Under the pieces are notes generated by a model, which did not search any database, was not told the origin of the DNA, and saw nothing but the letters and a program-made list of their open reading frames with translations. A stretch of 64,000 nucleotides of DNA from Verrucomicrobiaceae bacterium (lineage in GTDB: Bacteria > Pseudomonadota > Gammaproteobacteria > Pseudomonadales > CAMLJR01): the NCBI GenBank assembly GCA_028293825.1, contig JAQGNY010000014.1, positions 35,107 through 99,106 on the forward strand. Reading direction: 5' to 3'. Of the stretch, positions 1 to 7,829 are shown piece by piece. Made by a program: the position numbers and the translations under genes. Every line of letters begins with the position of its first letter. The stretch's first letter is position 1.

Positions 1-902
1 CCGAGCTCGCGGATCATTTCCATATCGAAACGCGCGCGTTGCTCCAAGCGCTGCGCCTCAACCAATTTGTTGTTGTCGCGCAGATATTTCAAACGCTCGC
101 GTAATTCGACGTCGATGTGGTCGACTGCCTGCAACAAGGTTTCGCGCGGCGTTACGTAATGGCTTTTTGGAAACACCGTGTAGCGCGGCAATTTATTAAA
201 CACTTCGCCGGTCAGCGGATCGAATGTCGAAAGACTCTCGACAATGTCGTCGAACAATTCGATACGCACCGCATCGCGCTCGGATTCCGCCGGGAAAATA
301 TCGATGATGTCACCGCGCACCCGGTAAGTGCCGCGCGAAAACGCAGCGTCGTTGCGCGTGTATTGCATCTCGGCGAGGCGGCGCAAAATCGCGCGCTGTT
401 CGAGCGGTTGACCGCGATCGACATGCAGCACCATTTTGAAATACTGATCGGGATCGCCCAAGCCGTAAATTGCCGATACCGTTGCGACGATGATGGCGTC
501 CTCGCGCTCCATCAACGCCTTGGTCGCGGATAAGCGCATCTGCTCGATATGCTCGTTGATCGACGCATCTTTCTCGATAAACGTATCCGACGACGGCACG
601 TACGCTTCCGGCTGGTAATAGTCGTAATACGAGACGAAATACTCGACGGCATTGTTCGGGAAAAACTCTTTGAATTCCCCATACAACTGCGCGGCCAGCG
701 TTTTATTCGGTGCCATCACAATGGTCGGCCGCTGAATTTCCTGCACGACATTGGCGATGGTGAAGGTCTTGCCCGAACCGGTAACGCCGAGCAGCGTTTG
801 CGATACCAGGCCGGCGCGGATGCCCTCGACCAACTCGCGAATCGCGGTGGGTTGATCTCCGGCGGGCTGATACTGCGAGACGACGGTAAATGGGCGCGAC
901 AT
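1..902 (-). CDS. uvrB: UvrABC system protein B, N-terminal part (cut by window edge)
   Basis: The first 300 codons of UvrB, the helicase-like damage-verification subunit of nucleotide excision repair, which works in the cytoplasm with UvrA and UvrC. The ATG at 900-902 opens a protein starting [20 protein letters not shown]. It has the Walker A motif GVTGSGKT near residue 40 and the hairpin-region motif [10 protein letters not shown] near residue 100, both hallmarks of UvrB. The gene runs off the left edge, so helicase motifs IV-VI and the UvrC-binding tail are not visible. It is transcribed away from tRNA-Asn. No SOS box was identified in the 200 bp upstream. Confidence 0.95.
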   Translation of the reverse strand, partial: MSRPFTVVSQYQPAGDQPTAIRELVEGIRAGLVSQTLLGVTGSGKTFTIANVVQEIQRPTIVMAPNKTLAAQLYGEFKEFFPNNAVEYFVSYYDYYQPEAYVPSSDTFIEKDASINEHIEQMRLSATKALMEREDAIIVATVSAIYGLGDPDQYFKMVLHVDRGQPLEQRAILRRLAEMQYTRNDAAFSRGTYRVRGDIIDIFPAESERDAVRIELFDDIVESLSTFDPLTGEVFNKLPRYTVFPKSHYVTPRETLLQAVDHIDVELRERLKYLRDNNKLVEAQRLEQRARFDMEMIREL

Positions 903-1049
903 GACGGACTCCGATAACGCTATGACAGCCCACCACTATTGAGGCAAGCCACGCGTTTCGCAAGAGCGCGCCGAAAAGGCGCGGCAACACGCCGCCAGAG
1001 CTGGCTTTTTTATGTGCAGATTCATTATGTTAGAGCGTCAAAAAAGCAG

Positions 1050-1078
1050 TTGACTGGGATGGGACCGACCTTTAATAT
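1050..1078 (+). promoter_or_regulatory. sigma-70 promoter of tRNA-Asn
   Basis: TTGACT (1050-1055), a 17-bp spacer and TAATAT (1073-1078), followed by a GC-rich discriminator (GCGCGCC). The -10 box ends 27 bp before the mature tRNA. A GC-rich discriminator is typical of stringently controlled stable-RNA promoters. Confidence 0.8.
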
Positions 1079-1105
1079 GCGCGCCTCACCGAGAGTACGT
1101 TCCAT

Positions 1106-1181
1106 TCCGCCTTAGCTCAGTCGGTAGAGCAATTGACTGTTAATCAATGGGTCGCTGGTTCGAGCCCAGCAGGCGGAGCCA
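1106..1181 (+). tRNA. tRNA-Asn (anticodon GTT)
   Basis: A 76-nt cloverleaf. The acceptor stem TCCGCCT pairs with AGGCGGA, the D-loop contains AGTCGGTAGA, the anticodon loop CTGTTAA gives GTT, and the T-arm is GGTTCGAGCCC. The 3' CCA (1179-1181) is encoded. It has its own promoter just upstream and a terminator 20 bp downstream, so it is a single-gene unit. Confidence 0.97.
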
Positions 1182-1200
1182 AATTTAGCAATAGAACACA

Positions 1201-1232
1201 AAAAGGCGCTTCTTAAACGAAGCGCCTTTTTT
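1201..1232 (+). terminator. Rho-independent terminator of tRNA-Asn
   Basis: Perfect 8-bp stem GGCGCTTC / GAAGCGCC with loop TTAAAC, followed by six T. An A-tract on the left side makes it potentially bidirectional. Confidence 0.9.
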
Positions 1233-1401
1233 GTTTGTGCTGCCAGTTATAAAACTCGTGGCAATCAGTTTTGTAATCACCTTCTTATCTCGCCCCTCCG
1301 TTACAAGAACAATCCAAATGCAGATTTATAACTGTAATTGGGCTACAAATGATCAGTTAAAAAAGTCTGAATCAATCTCTCCTGCCCGATAAGGAAATTG
1401 A

Positions 1402-2052
1402 ATGGAAAGCCTTGTTGCCTCATTCGTTAAACAGATTGCAGACCAAACTGTATTAACCAACACACTGATCTGGATTCAGCTGGGAGTATGGATAGTCTTT
1501 GGTGTCGCAATTGCTATTGCCGGCCCATACCTAAAGAAGCGTGCTGAACTGTTGGCGACGAAAGCTGATTTCAACACTCTCAAACAGCAGCTCAAAGATA
1601 CAACCGAAGTTGTCGAGAAAGTAAAAACTGAAATCAGTCATGCCGATTGGGCAAGCAGAGAATGGAAAACGATACGCCGCTTGAAAATTGAAGCACTCTT
1701 TGAAGGTTTAATAGCGCTTGGGACATGGCAAAAAAATGAAGTGGTGGCAGTACTGGCCCGAAATGAGCCCATAAGCGATGCGACACCTCTTTATCACGTT
1801 GAAATGCTAATTCGTTTGTATCTCCCTCAGCTCAATGACTCATTTAATGTTTTAGCAGAGAAGACTCAAAAAAGTCGCACTTGGATGCTCGACAGCCGAC
1901 AAGCAATTTCAGAAGTAGAAGGTCAGCAAGCCAAAGAAGAAAAAGTCAAAGAGCTAGTTGGTTTCTGGAAAACAAACATAGAGCCAAGAGTAGAGCTTGT
2001 CGCTGTTAAAACGCTGGCCATTGAGCTTATGAAAACTCTTGCGGACACATAA
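1402..2052 (+). CDS. Orphan membrane-anchored coiled-coil protein, function unknown
   Basis: A 216-residue protein that I do not recognise. One hydrophobic segment near residues 22-44 (ending VFGVAIAIAG) is followed by a Lys/Glu-rich coiled-coil stretch (about residues 46-80), then a soluble, mostly helical domain with WASREWKTIRR. The probable topology is a single N-terminal anchor with a cytoplasmic domain. The start ATG has AAGGAA about 6 bp upstream. The gene stands alone, is AT-richer than its neighbours, and lies directly behind a tRNA-Asn, a common integration site. This suggests recent acquisition. No integrase and no duplicated tRNA end are visible. A role in phage defence or signalling cannot be asserted from sequence. 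Confidence 0.75.
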   Translation: MESLVASFVKQIADQTVLTNTLIWIQLGVWIVFGVAIAIAGPYLKKRAELLATKADFNTLKQQLKDTTEVVEKVKTEISHADWASREWKTIRRLKIEALFEGLIALGTWQKNEVVAVLARNEPISDATPLYHVEMLIRLYLPQLNDSFNVLAEKTQKSRTWMLDSRQAISEVEGQQAKEEKVKELVGFWKTNIEPRVELVAVKTLAIELMKTLADT

Positions 2053-2322
2053 ATGTCGCGAAGAAAAATCTACTTCTGCGCCACCAGCTGAGTCGTCACC
2101 GCGCGCAAAGCAATAACAATTACACCAACAACGAATGTAACGACACCATATATCTGTGATATCAGCACCTATTCGTCGCCAAACGTGCAAATCAGCCAAC
2201 AAATTAAACAAACAATTTTTAGCGCTCATTTATTACTTCTAACAACGGCGTTGAATTCCTCTTATTGCATCGACTCGAATATTTAATTTGATCGCCAATT
2301 TATTAAAACGCTTACCTTATTT
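2053..2322. other. Gene-poor AT-rich stretch
   Basis: No convincing gene is present. On the minus strand a short open frame (about 32 codons, GTG start near 2182) would encode one hydrophobic helix. It has no convincing ribosome site and an in-frame stop just before it, so it may be a remnant of a small membrane protein. The stretch lies between the convergent ends of the orphan gene and the molybdopterin oxidoreductase. Confidence 0.4.
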
Positions 2323-4545
2323 TCATCCGACTACAACGTCGCGCCGCTGATCATCCAGCCGCGCAATTTTCACCGGAATCGCGCCCATTCGCGGCTGCCC
2401 AAAAATCGGATCGTATTCGGCGTCCGCGCTCATCAGGCGTGAAGTGCAACCGCCCTGCACACGCGGATCGCTATCCTCATCGGGATTCGGGCCGAAGCAA
2501 TGCGCCATCGACAAGGTGCCGGCCCGCAATTTCGGTTCGGATTCGGCGACGCCAAAAATATTGCCGAATTGGGAATGGATGCTGATTACGTCGCCAACGG
2601 CAATACCGAAGCGATCAAGGTCGATTGGATTGAGAAAGGCTGGATTGTAAGAGCGCTTGCTGTTCAGCTTGATGTTCATGCGACCGATCGAATTCATAAA
2701 TTCGTTGGCGCGGCGCGGCGTAAATAACAGCGGAAATTCATCGGACGGGAGCGCGGTATCGCCATCGAGCCGAAATACTTCACCCAGTTCGCTCATCATC
2801 GTCGCGTCGGCCAATTCCAACATCGCCTCCCAATCGTCAGCGCGCGGCAACACAACGCTGGTCAATTCGCTGAATACGTGACCGTGCGGATATTTTTTAA
2901 CCTCAGCCAGCGGCACGCGCGAACCGATACACATGAACTCGAACATTTCCTCGCTGGTGGGTCGGCGTTCAAGCGACAGCGGCACAGGCACCGGGTATTG
3001 ATCCCAATGCTCGCCGGCACCGGCGCCATTGACGTGATAAACCAGCTGCTTGCCCAATTTCTTCGCGATTTCGTAAAGGAATTCCCAGCTCTCGATGCAA
3101 TCCGATCCTGCCGGCGGTGCAACGGTCGGCGGCGAATACATCGCATACGGTTGTTCGAAACCGCCAGTCCACGAGCCGTAATACTGCATCGACTCGGTGA
3201 ACTGCGTGACCGCCGGCGTTTCCATCGACATCTTGTCGGGGATGATGTAATCGGCCATGCGCGCGGTGTTCGACATTTCCACATCGATCGACACCAGCAA
3301 CTCCAGCGATTGCAGCGCTTTCGCCGTGCGCATCTGATCCGGCAGCGACACCATCGGATTGCTGCCCGAGCAAATCAGCGCACGCACCTGCCCTTCGCCG
3401 GGCGTGAGGATTTGATCGCCGAGCGTACCGGTCGGTGCGCCGACAATCGTGCGCGGCAGATCGTTAATGCGGTTGCGAATGTTTAAATCCCAGGGCTGAT
3501 ATGGCGCCATCGGCTGCGCGCGGATATCCACATCCGGCAGCAAAACATGCGGCAATCCTTGGATCTCTCCAGCCCGCTGCCAGCGACCGCACAGCGTGTT
3601 CATGCACAGCGCCAGGTATTCGACCAGCGTGCCGTGCAGCGCGAAATGCGGACCGGTGCCAGTGACGACGCAGCCGCTTTTGGCATTTGCGAATGTGCGT
3701 GCCGCCAACAGAATCTGATCGACTGCTACCCCCGTTACCGCCGCGACATGTTGCGGCGTAAATGGCTCAACTTGCTTGCGCAATTCGTCGAAGCCACGCG
3801 TGTTGTCACGAACGAAATCGGCGTCGTAAAGTTTTTCCGCAATGATGACGTGAATAAATCCGGCGAGCAGTGTTGGGTCCTGTCCGGGTTGCGCTTGAAT
3901 AAGCATAAAGGCGTTGCCGGCCGATTCGGTCTGGCGCGGATCGACCACGATCAGCTTCATGCCTTTTTTCACCGCCTCTTTAATCGCCTGCCCCGGATTG
4001 ACCGGCAATCCCAGTTTGGAAATCACCGGGTTGGTGCCCACCAGCATCCACGTCTCGGCGGACGAAAACGGCGTCGGGCCGGCGTTCCAGCGTCCGTGCA
4101 ATGCCTGCGCAATCACCTTGCCGGCCTGATCGATGGTCTGCACCGAGAAAAAGCGATCGGGATACGTACCCATCGCCATGATGAACATCGCGCCCATCAC
4201 CGGGTTGAGCGGATTGCTGAGATTGCCGTTACCGGGAAACAGCCCGACCGCTTCCGGGCCGTGCTTATCGATAATCGCCCGCAATTTTTCGGCAATTTCG
4301 GCGATGGCAACGGCGGTCGGGATCGCTTCGTAGGTGCCGTCGGCGCGGCGCCGCTGCGAGTGCAGCAGACGATGCGGCGCGTAATGACCCTCCGGCATCG
4401 CGCGCCCTTTCGGGCAGGTGTAACCGCCGTAGATGGGCGATTGCCGATCGCCGACTACCTTGATCGCGCGGCCATTTTCGACCGTGACTTCGATCGGACA
4501 AGCGGCCCAGCAGACCTTGCAAATACCGACGCGAGTTTCACTCAT
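2323..4545 (-). CDS. Molybdopterin-dependent oxidoreductase (DMSO reductase superfamily)
   Basis: A 740-residue molybdopterin enzyme. The N-terminal [4Fe-4S] domain has cysteines at 10, 13, 17 and 45 (CKVCWAAC ... YTCPKG). The molybdopterin-binding core follows (VGTNPVISK, IVVDPRQTES, CSGSNPMVSLPD). The C-terminal dinucleotide-binding domain contains RRANEFMNSIGR. There is no twin-arginine signal, so the enzyme is probably cytoplasmic. The substrate cannot be read from the sequence; formate, aldehyde or another small carbon compound are options. The ATG at 4545 is preferred over the adjacent GTG because AGGAGAG lies 7 bp upstream. The gene follows the phosphotransacylase and acetate kinase genes on the same strand, so a shared fermentative or anaerobic role is likely. 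Confidence 0.85.
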   Translation of the reverse strand: MSETRVGICKVCWAACPIEVTVENGRAIKVVGDRQSPIYGGYTCPKGRAMPEGHYAPHRLLHSQRRRADGTYEAIPTAVAIAEIAEKLRAIIDKHGPEAVGLFPGNGNLSNPLNPVMGAMFIMAMGTYPDRFFSVQTIDQAGKVIAQALHGRWNAGPTPFSSAETWMLVGTNPVISKLGLPVNPGQAIKEAVKKGMKLIVVDPRQTESAGNAFMLIQAQPGQDPTLLAGFIHVIIAEKLYDADFVRDNTRGFDELRKQVEPFTPQHVAAVTGVAVDQILLAARTFANAKSGCVVTGTGPHFALHGTLVEYLALCMNTLCGRWQRAGEIQGLPHVLLPDVDIRAQPMAPYQPWDLNIRNRINDLPRTIVGAPTGTLGDQILTPGEGQVRALICSGSNPMVSLPDQMRTAKALQSLELLVSIDVEMSNTARMADYIIPDKMSMETPAVTQFTESMQYYGSWTGGFEQPYAMYSPPTVAPPAGSDCIESWEFLYEIAKKLGKQLVYHVNGAGAGEHWDQYPVPVPLSLERRPTSEEMFEFMCIGSRVPLAEVKKYPHGHVFSELTSVVLPRADDWEAMLELADATMMSELGEVFRLDGDTALPSDEFPLLFTPRRANEFMNSIGRMNIKLNSKRSYNPAFLNPIDLDRFGIAVGDVISIHSQFGNIFGVAESEPKLRAGTLSMAHCFGPNPDEDSDPRVQGGCTSRLMSADAEYDPIFGQPRMGAIPVKIARLDDQRRDVVVG

Positions 4546-4662
4546 CACAACTCTCCTGTTTTTATTTTTGATTGAGCGCGAGAAAATTTCAGCGGGTGCG
4601 CTTTAATCTGACTCCGACCAATAGAGTGACGAGTCAGATAATACGAGCCCACAAAGCGTTTT

Positions 4663-5916
4663 TTATTCGAGCAACGTTTCGCAATGTTGCGCGATCACGC
4701 CCTCTTCATCCGTGGCAATTGCCCACACGCCGACGCCACTATTTGCTGCGCTTATTTTTGCTTCTTCCGCTGCATTTTTCGCTGCATCGATTTTTATATC
4801 GAAGCACGCCAACCCGGTGCAGATGGCCGCGCGAATCGGCGCCGCGTGCTGGCCGATGCCGCCTGTAAAAATCAACGCGTCGATACCGCCGTTAACCGCA
4901 ATCATCGCGCCGATTTCTCGCACCACGCGGTAACAAAAAAGATCGATTGCCTCTTTCGCTAATGGGCTATCGCTGGCGAGCAAATCGCGCACGTCCGCAC
5001 TGATGCCGCCCGATATGCCGAGCAAACCGCATTCGTGATACAGCAATTGCTCGAGTTTTTTCGCGTCGTAATTGCGCTCGCACAATAAATAAATCAATAC
5101 GCCGGGATCGATACTGCCGCAGCGCGTGCCCATGATTAAACCGTCGAGCGCGCTGAAACCCATGCTCGTCGCCACGCTTTTTCCGTTTTGCATCGCGCAT
5201 ACGCTGGCGCCATTACCTAGATGCGCAACGATGGTACGGCCTTGCGCGGCGCGTATATCAAGCCCGCTTAGTTGACTGGAAATAAATTCGTACGACAGAC
5301 CGTGAAAACCGTAACGCACGATACCTGCGTCCAATAATTCGCGCGGCAATCCGAATAACTTTTCGATACGCGGCATCGTCGCGTGAAAACCGGTATCGAA
5401 ACAGCCGATTTGTGGCAGCTTGGGATACAACTCTGCGAACGCGCGAATCGGCGCTAAATTGTGCGGCAAATGCAATGGTGCGAGTGGCACCGAGGCTTCC
5501 AATTCGGCGAGTACTTTTTCATCGAGCAAGGTCGGCTGAAAATAATGCGGGCCGCCGTGGACGATGCGATGCCCGGCGGCACGCAACGGTATTTGATGAT
5601 GTTTTTCGATTTCTTTAATTAACGCCGACACCAGCTCAGTATCGTGTGGATGCGAATTCGCGGGCCATTCGCGCTGAGTAAGCTGCTCACCGCTCGCCGC
5701 GTGCATCGTTAATAGCGGCGCCTCGGTAATGCGCTCGATTTGGCCGCCAATTATCTTTTTTAACTTTTCGTTTTTATCTTTTTGTTCTTTTTTTATTTTT
5801 ATTTCGTTTTCATTTTCTGATTTGTTTTTTTTATTTTCCGAGTCATTAGTTTCATACAACGTAAATTTCAGGCTCGATGAGCCGCCATTGAAAATCAACA
5901 ACGCGCCATTCGACAT
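4663..5916 (-). CDS. ackA: Acetate kinase with a lysine-rich insertion
   Basis: A 417-residue acetate/propionate kinase of the ASKHA fold. It interconverts acetyl phosphate + ADP and acetate + ATP in the cytoplasm. Visible signatures are the N-terminal phosphate loop NGGSSSLKF (residues 10-18), HRIVHGG, CFDTGFHATMP, YGFHGLSYEF, HLGNGASVCA and GTRCGSIDPG. An insertion of about 32 residues (roughly 23-54), almost only Lys, Glu, Asn and Asp, separates the first strand from the usual GQIERI segment. It is encoded by an A/G-rich tract at about 5752-5850. The gene starts 12 bp after the phosphate acyltransferase stop, so the two are co-transcribed and form the classical Pta-AckA route. Residues outside the insertion look intact. 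Confidence 0.93.
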   Translation of the reverse strand: MSNGALLIFNGGSSSLKFTLYETNDSENKKNKSENENEIKIKKEQKDKNEKLKKIIGGQIERITEAPLLTMHAASGEQLTQREWPANSHPHDTELVSALIKEIEKHHQIPLRAAGHRIVHGGPHYFQPTLLDEKVLAELEASVPLAPLHLPHNLAPIRAFAELYPKLPQIGCFDTGFHATMPRIEKLFGLPRELLDAGIVRYGFHGLSYEFISSQLSGLDIRAAQGRTIVAHLGNGASVCAMQNGKSVATSMGFSALDGLIMGTRCGSIDPGVLIYLLCERNYDAKKLEQLLYHECGLLGISGGISADVRDLLASDSPLAKEAIDLFCYRVVREIGAMIAVNGGIDALIFTGGIGQHAAPIRAAICTGLACFDIKIDAAKNAAEEAKISAANSGVGVWAIATDEEGVIAQHCETLLE

Positions 5917-5928
5917 AATTTAAAATTC

Positions 5929-6888
5929 TCAATTGTCGCGCGCATGCGCGAACATGATAGCCACCGCGCACGAAGCCAAACGGCTTTTTGCCGAATCGGC
6001 GCGGCTGGTCAAAATAATCGGCACACTGGCACCAAGCACGATACCGGCGGCTTTGGCGCCGCCGAGATATTCGAGTTGTTTCGCCAACATATTGCCGGAC
6101 TCCAAATCCGGCACCAGCAAAATATCCGCAGCACCGGCGACTCTGGAATTCAAATTTTTAATGGCCGCCGCTTCAGCGCTGATCGCCGTGTCGAAGGCGA
6201 GTGGGCCGTCGAGCACCGCGCCGGTAATTTGTCCGCGCTCCGACATTTTGCACAGCGCCGCCGCATCGATGGTCGAAATGATTTTTGAATTTACCGTTTC
6301 GACTGCGGATAGCACAGCCACTTTCGGTTCGCTGACACCCAGTGCATGGGCGAGGTCAATCGCGTTCTGCACGATATCGACTTTGTCGTCGAGCGTGGGC
6401 TGAATGGTAATCGCGGCATCGGTAATAAATAACGGCTTTGGATAGGCCGGCGCGTCGAGCACAAATACATGGCTTAGCCGACGCGTGCCGCGCAGACCGG
6501 TATCGCGCTGCATCACGGCGTGCATCAATACATCGGTGTGCAAACTACCCTTCATCAACGCTTTCGCTTCGCCATTTCGACACAGCGCGACGCAGTGTTG
6601 TGCCGCCGCCGCATCATCGGCCACGTCGACAAAACGAATTCCACTTAAATCGATGTGCGCATGCAGCGCTATTTCTTCGATACGCTTTTTATCGCCGACA
6701 CAAATCGGCGCGATCATTCCGGCCTGTTTAGCCTCGACCATGCCGGCCAATGCCACTTCGCTACAGGGCTGACATACCGCAACCGGCAATGGCGCAAAGG
6801 CGCGACAGCGCTCGATCAATTGTTCGAGCACGGCGTGATTTTCAGCACCCGCGCTAACGGGCGTATGCAGCGGCACAATTTCCAGCAT
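5929..6888 (-). CDS. Phosphate acetyl/butyryltransferase family protein
   Basis: A 319-residue short-form phosphotransacylase, which transfers an acyl group from CoA to phosphate to give the acyl phosphate used by acetate kinase. Family features are the TDAAITIQPTLDDKVDIVQNA region, AVLSAVETVNSKI, the GPLAFDTAIS segment and the C-terminal PDLESGNMLAKQLEYLGGA, followed by GIVLGASVPIILTSR. The length matches the phosphate butyryltransferase/short Pta group and not the roughly 700-residue Pta of E. coli. It is the first gene of a probable operon with ackA (12-bp gap) and possibly the molybdopterin enzyme. It is divergent from the FNR-type gene, which makes control by that regulator plausible; no FNR box was found. 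Confidence 0.88.
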   Translation of the reverse strand: MLEIVPLHTPVSAGAENHAVLEQLIERCRAFAPLPVAVCQPCSEVALAGMVEAKQAGMIAPICVGDKKRIEEIALHAHIDLSGIRFVDVADDAAAAQHCVALCRNGEAKALMKGSLHTDVLMHAVMQRDTGLRGTRRLSHVFVLDAPAYPKPLFITDAAITIQPTLDDKVDIVQNAIDLAHALGVSEPKVAVLSAVETVNSKIISTIDAAALCKMSERGQITGAVLDGPLAFDTAISAEAAAIKNLNSRVAGAADILLVPDLESGNMLAKQLEYLGGAKAAGIVLGASVPIILTSRADSAKSRLASCAVAIMFAHARDN

Positions 6889-7041
6889 GGTAAAAATCCC
6901 GGCTCAACTAAGGCTCCGAGCATACCGCCATATCAATGACGAGCCAAAGTCGGTGCGCTTCAACATTGCGGCCACTGCGAATTTACGGCCTGAGGTAGAT
7001 AAACTAGAGTACGAAAACACCTGTCGCCGTCGGACCGCATC

Positions 7042-7815
7042 ATGCTGAAATTTTCCGATCAAGTGCCTGCCGCCGAACATGAGCAGCGCTGTCGTCACGA
7101 CTATCAGATTTCCTGCAACAACTGCCGGCTGGCGAGTATTTGTCTGCCGATTGCGCTGGAGGCGAGCGATATCGACCAGCTGGATTCGATCGTGCAGCGC
7201 GGCCGCCCGCTGCAAAAGGGTGAGCACGCCTACCGTGAGCACGATGTATTCAGCGCCGTTTACGCGGTGCGCTCGGGCACGCTGAAGGCGTATCGCGTGA
7301 CCGATGACGGTCAGGAGCAAATTACCGGTTTTTACTTTCCCGGCGAAATTCTCGGCATGGATGGCATCAGTAAAAATCGTCACGCCAGTTCAGCGACGGC
7401 ATTGGAAACGGCGGCGATTTGCGAAATTCCGTTCGAGCGCCTGGGCGAATTGAGCGCGCGTATTCCCAGCTTGCAGCGCCATTTCTTTCAATTGATGAGT
7501 CAGGAAATTGCGTACGACCAACAGCTGATTACACAACTGGGAAAAAATTCGGCGGAACAGCGCATCGCGGCATTACTCGTCAGCATCTCCGCACGCAATT
7601 CAGAACGGAAATTATCTGCCACGTCGTTTAGGTTGCCGATGTCGCGCGCCGATATCGGCAATTATTTAGGGCTTACCGTCGAAACCGTCAGCCGCGTATT
7701 CGGCCGCTTTCAGAAAGCGGGTTTGCTCGCGGTCGACAATAAAGAAATCAGCATTCTGGACGTGGATCAATTGCGTAACGCCGCCAACGGAATTGGCGGC
7801 GTTACTAAAGCTTGA
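7042..7815 (+). CDS. fnr: FNR/Anr-type oxygen-sensing transcription regulator
   Basis: A 257-residue CRP/FNR-family regulator. The four [4Fe-4S] ligands of true FNR proteins are present: C25, C28 and C34 (SCNNCRLASIC) and C127 (TAAICEIP). The cyclic-nucleotide-like beta-roll spans about residues 45-150, a dimerisation helix follows, and the C-terminal winged helix has DIGNYLGLTVETVSRVFGRF. The recognition helix keeps E-x-x-S-R, the contact set for TTGAT-N4-ATCAA sites. It should activate anaerobic genes when the cluster is intact. It is convergent with the membrane-protein gene (14-bp gap) and divergent from the phosphotransacylase gene. In pseudomonads the gene is called anr. Confidence 0.95.
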   Translation: MLKFSDQVPAAEHEQRCRHDYQISCNNCRLASICLPIALEASDIDQLDSIVQRGRPLQKGEHAYREHDVFSAVYAVRSGTLKAYRVTDDGQEQITGFYFPGEILGMDGISKNRHASSATALETAAICEIPFERLGELSARIPSLQRHFFQLMSQEIAYDQQLITQLGKNSAEQRIAALLVSISARNSERKLSATSFRLPMSRADIGNYLGLTVETVSRVFGRFQKAGLLAVDNKEISILDVDQLRNAANGIGGVTKA

Positions 7816-7829
7816 TCCGAGTGCGGGTG

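Noticed and set aside
1954..2229. 91-codon minus-strand frame
   Set aside because: It overlaps the end of the 1402-2052 gene, has an odd Cys/Trp-rich composition and no homology that I recognise.
1182..2322. Genomic island integrated at tRNA-Asn
   Set aside because: No integrase, no duplicated tRNA 3' end and only one unusual gene; kept as a hint, not as an element.
6889..7041. FNR box between the phosphotransacylase and FNR-type genes
   Set aside because: No TTGAT-N4-ATCAA match or close variant on either strand.
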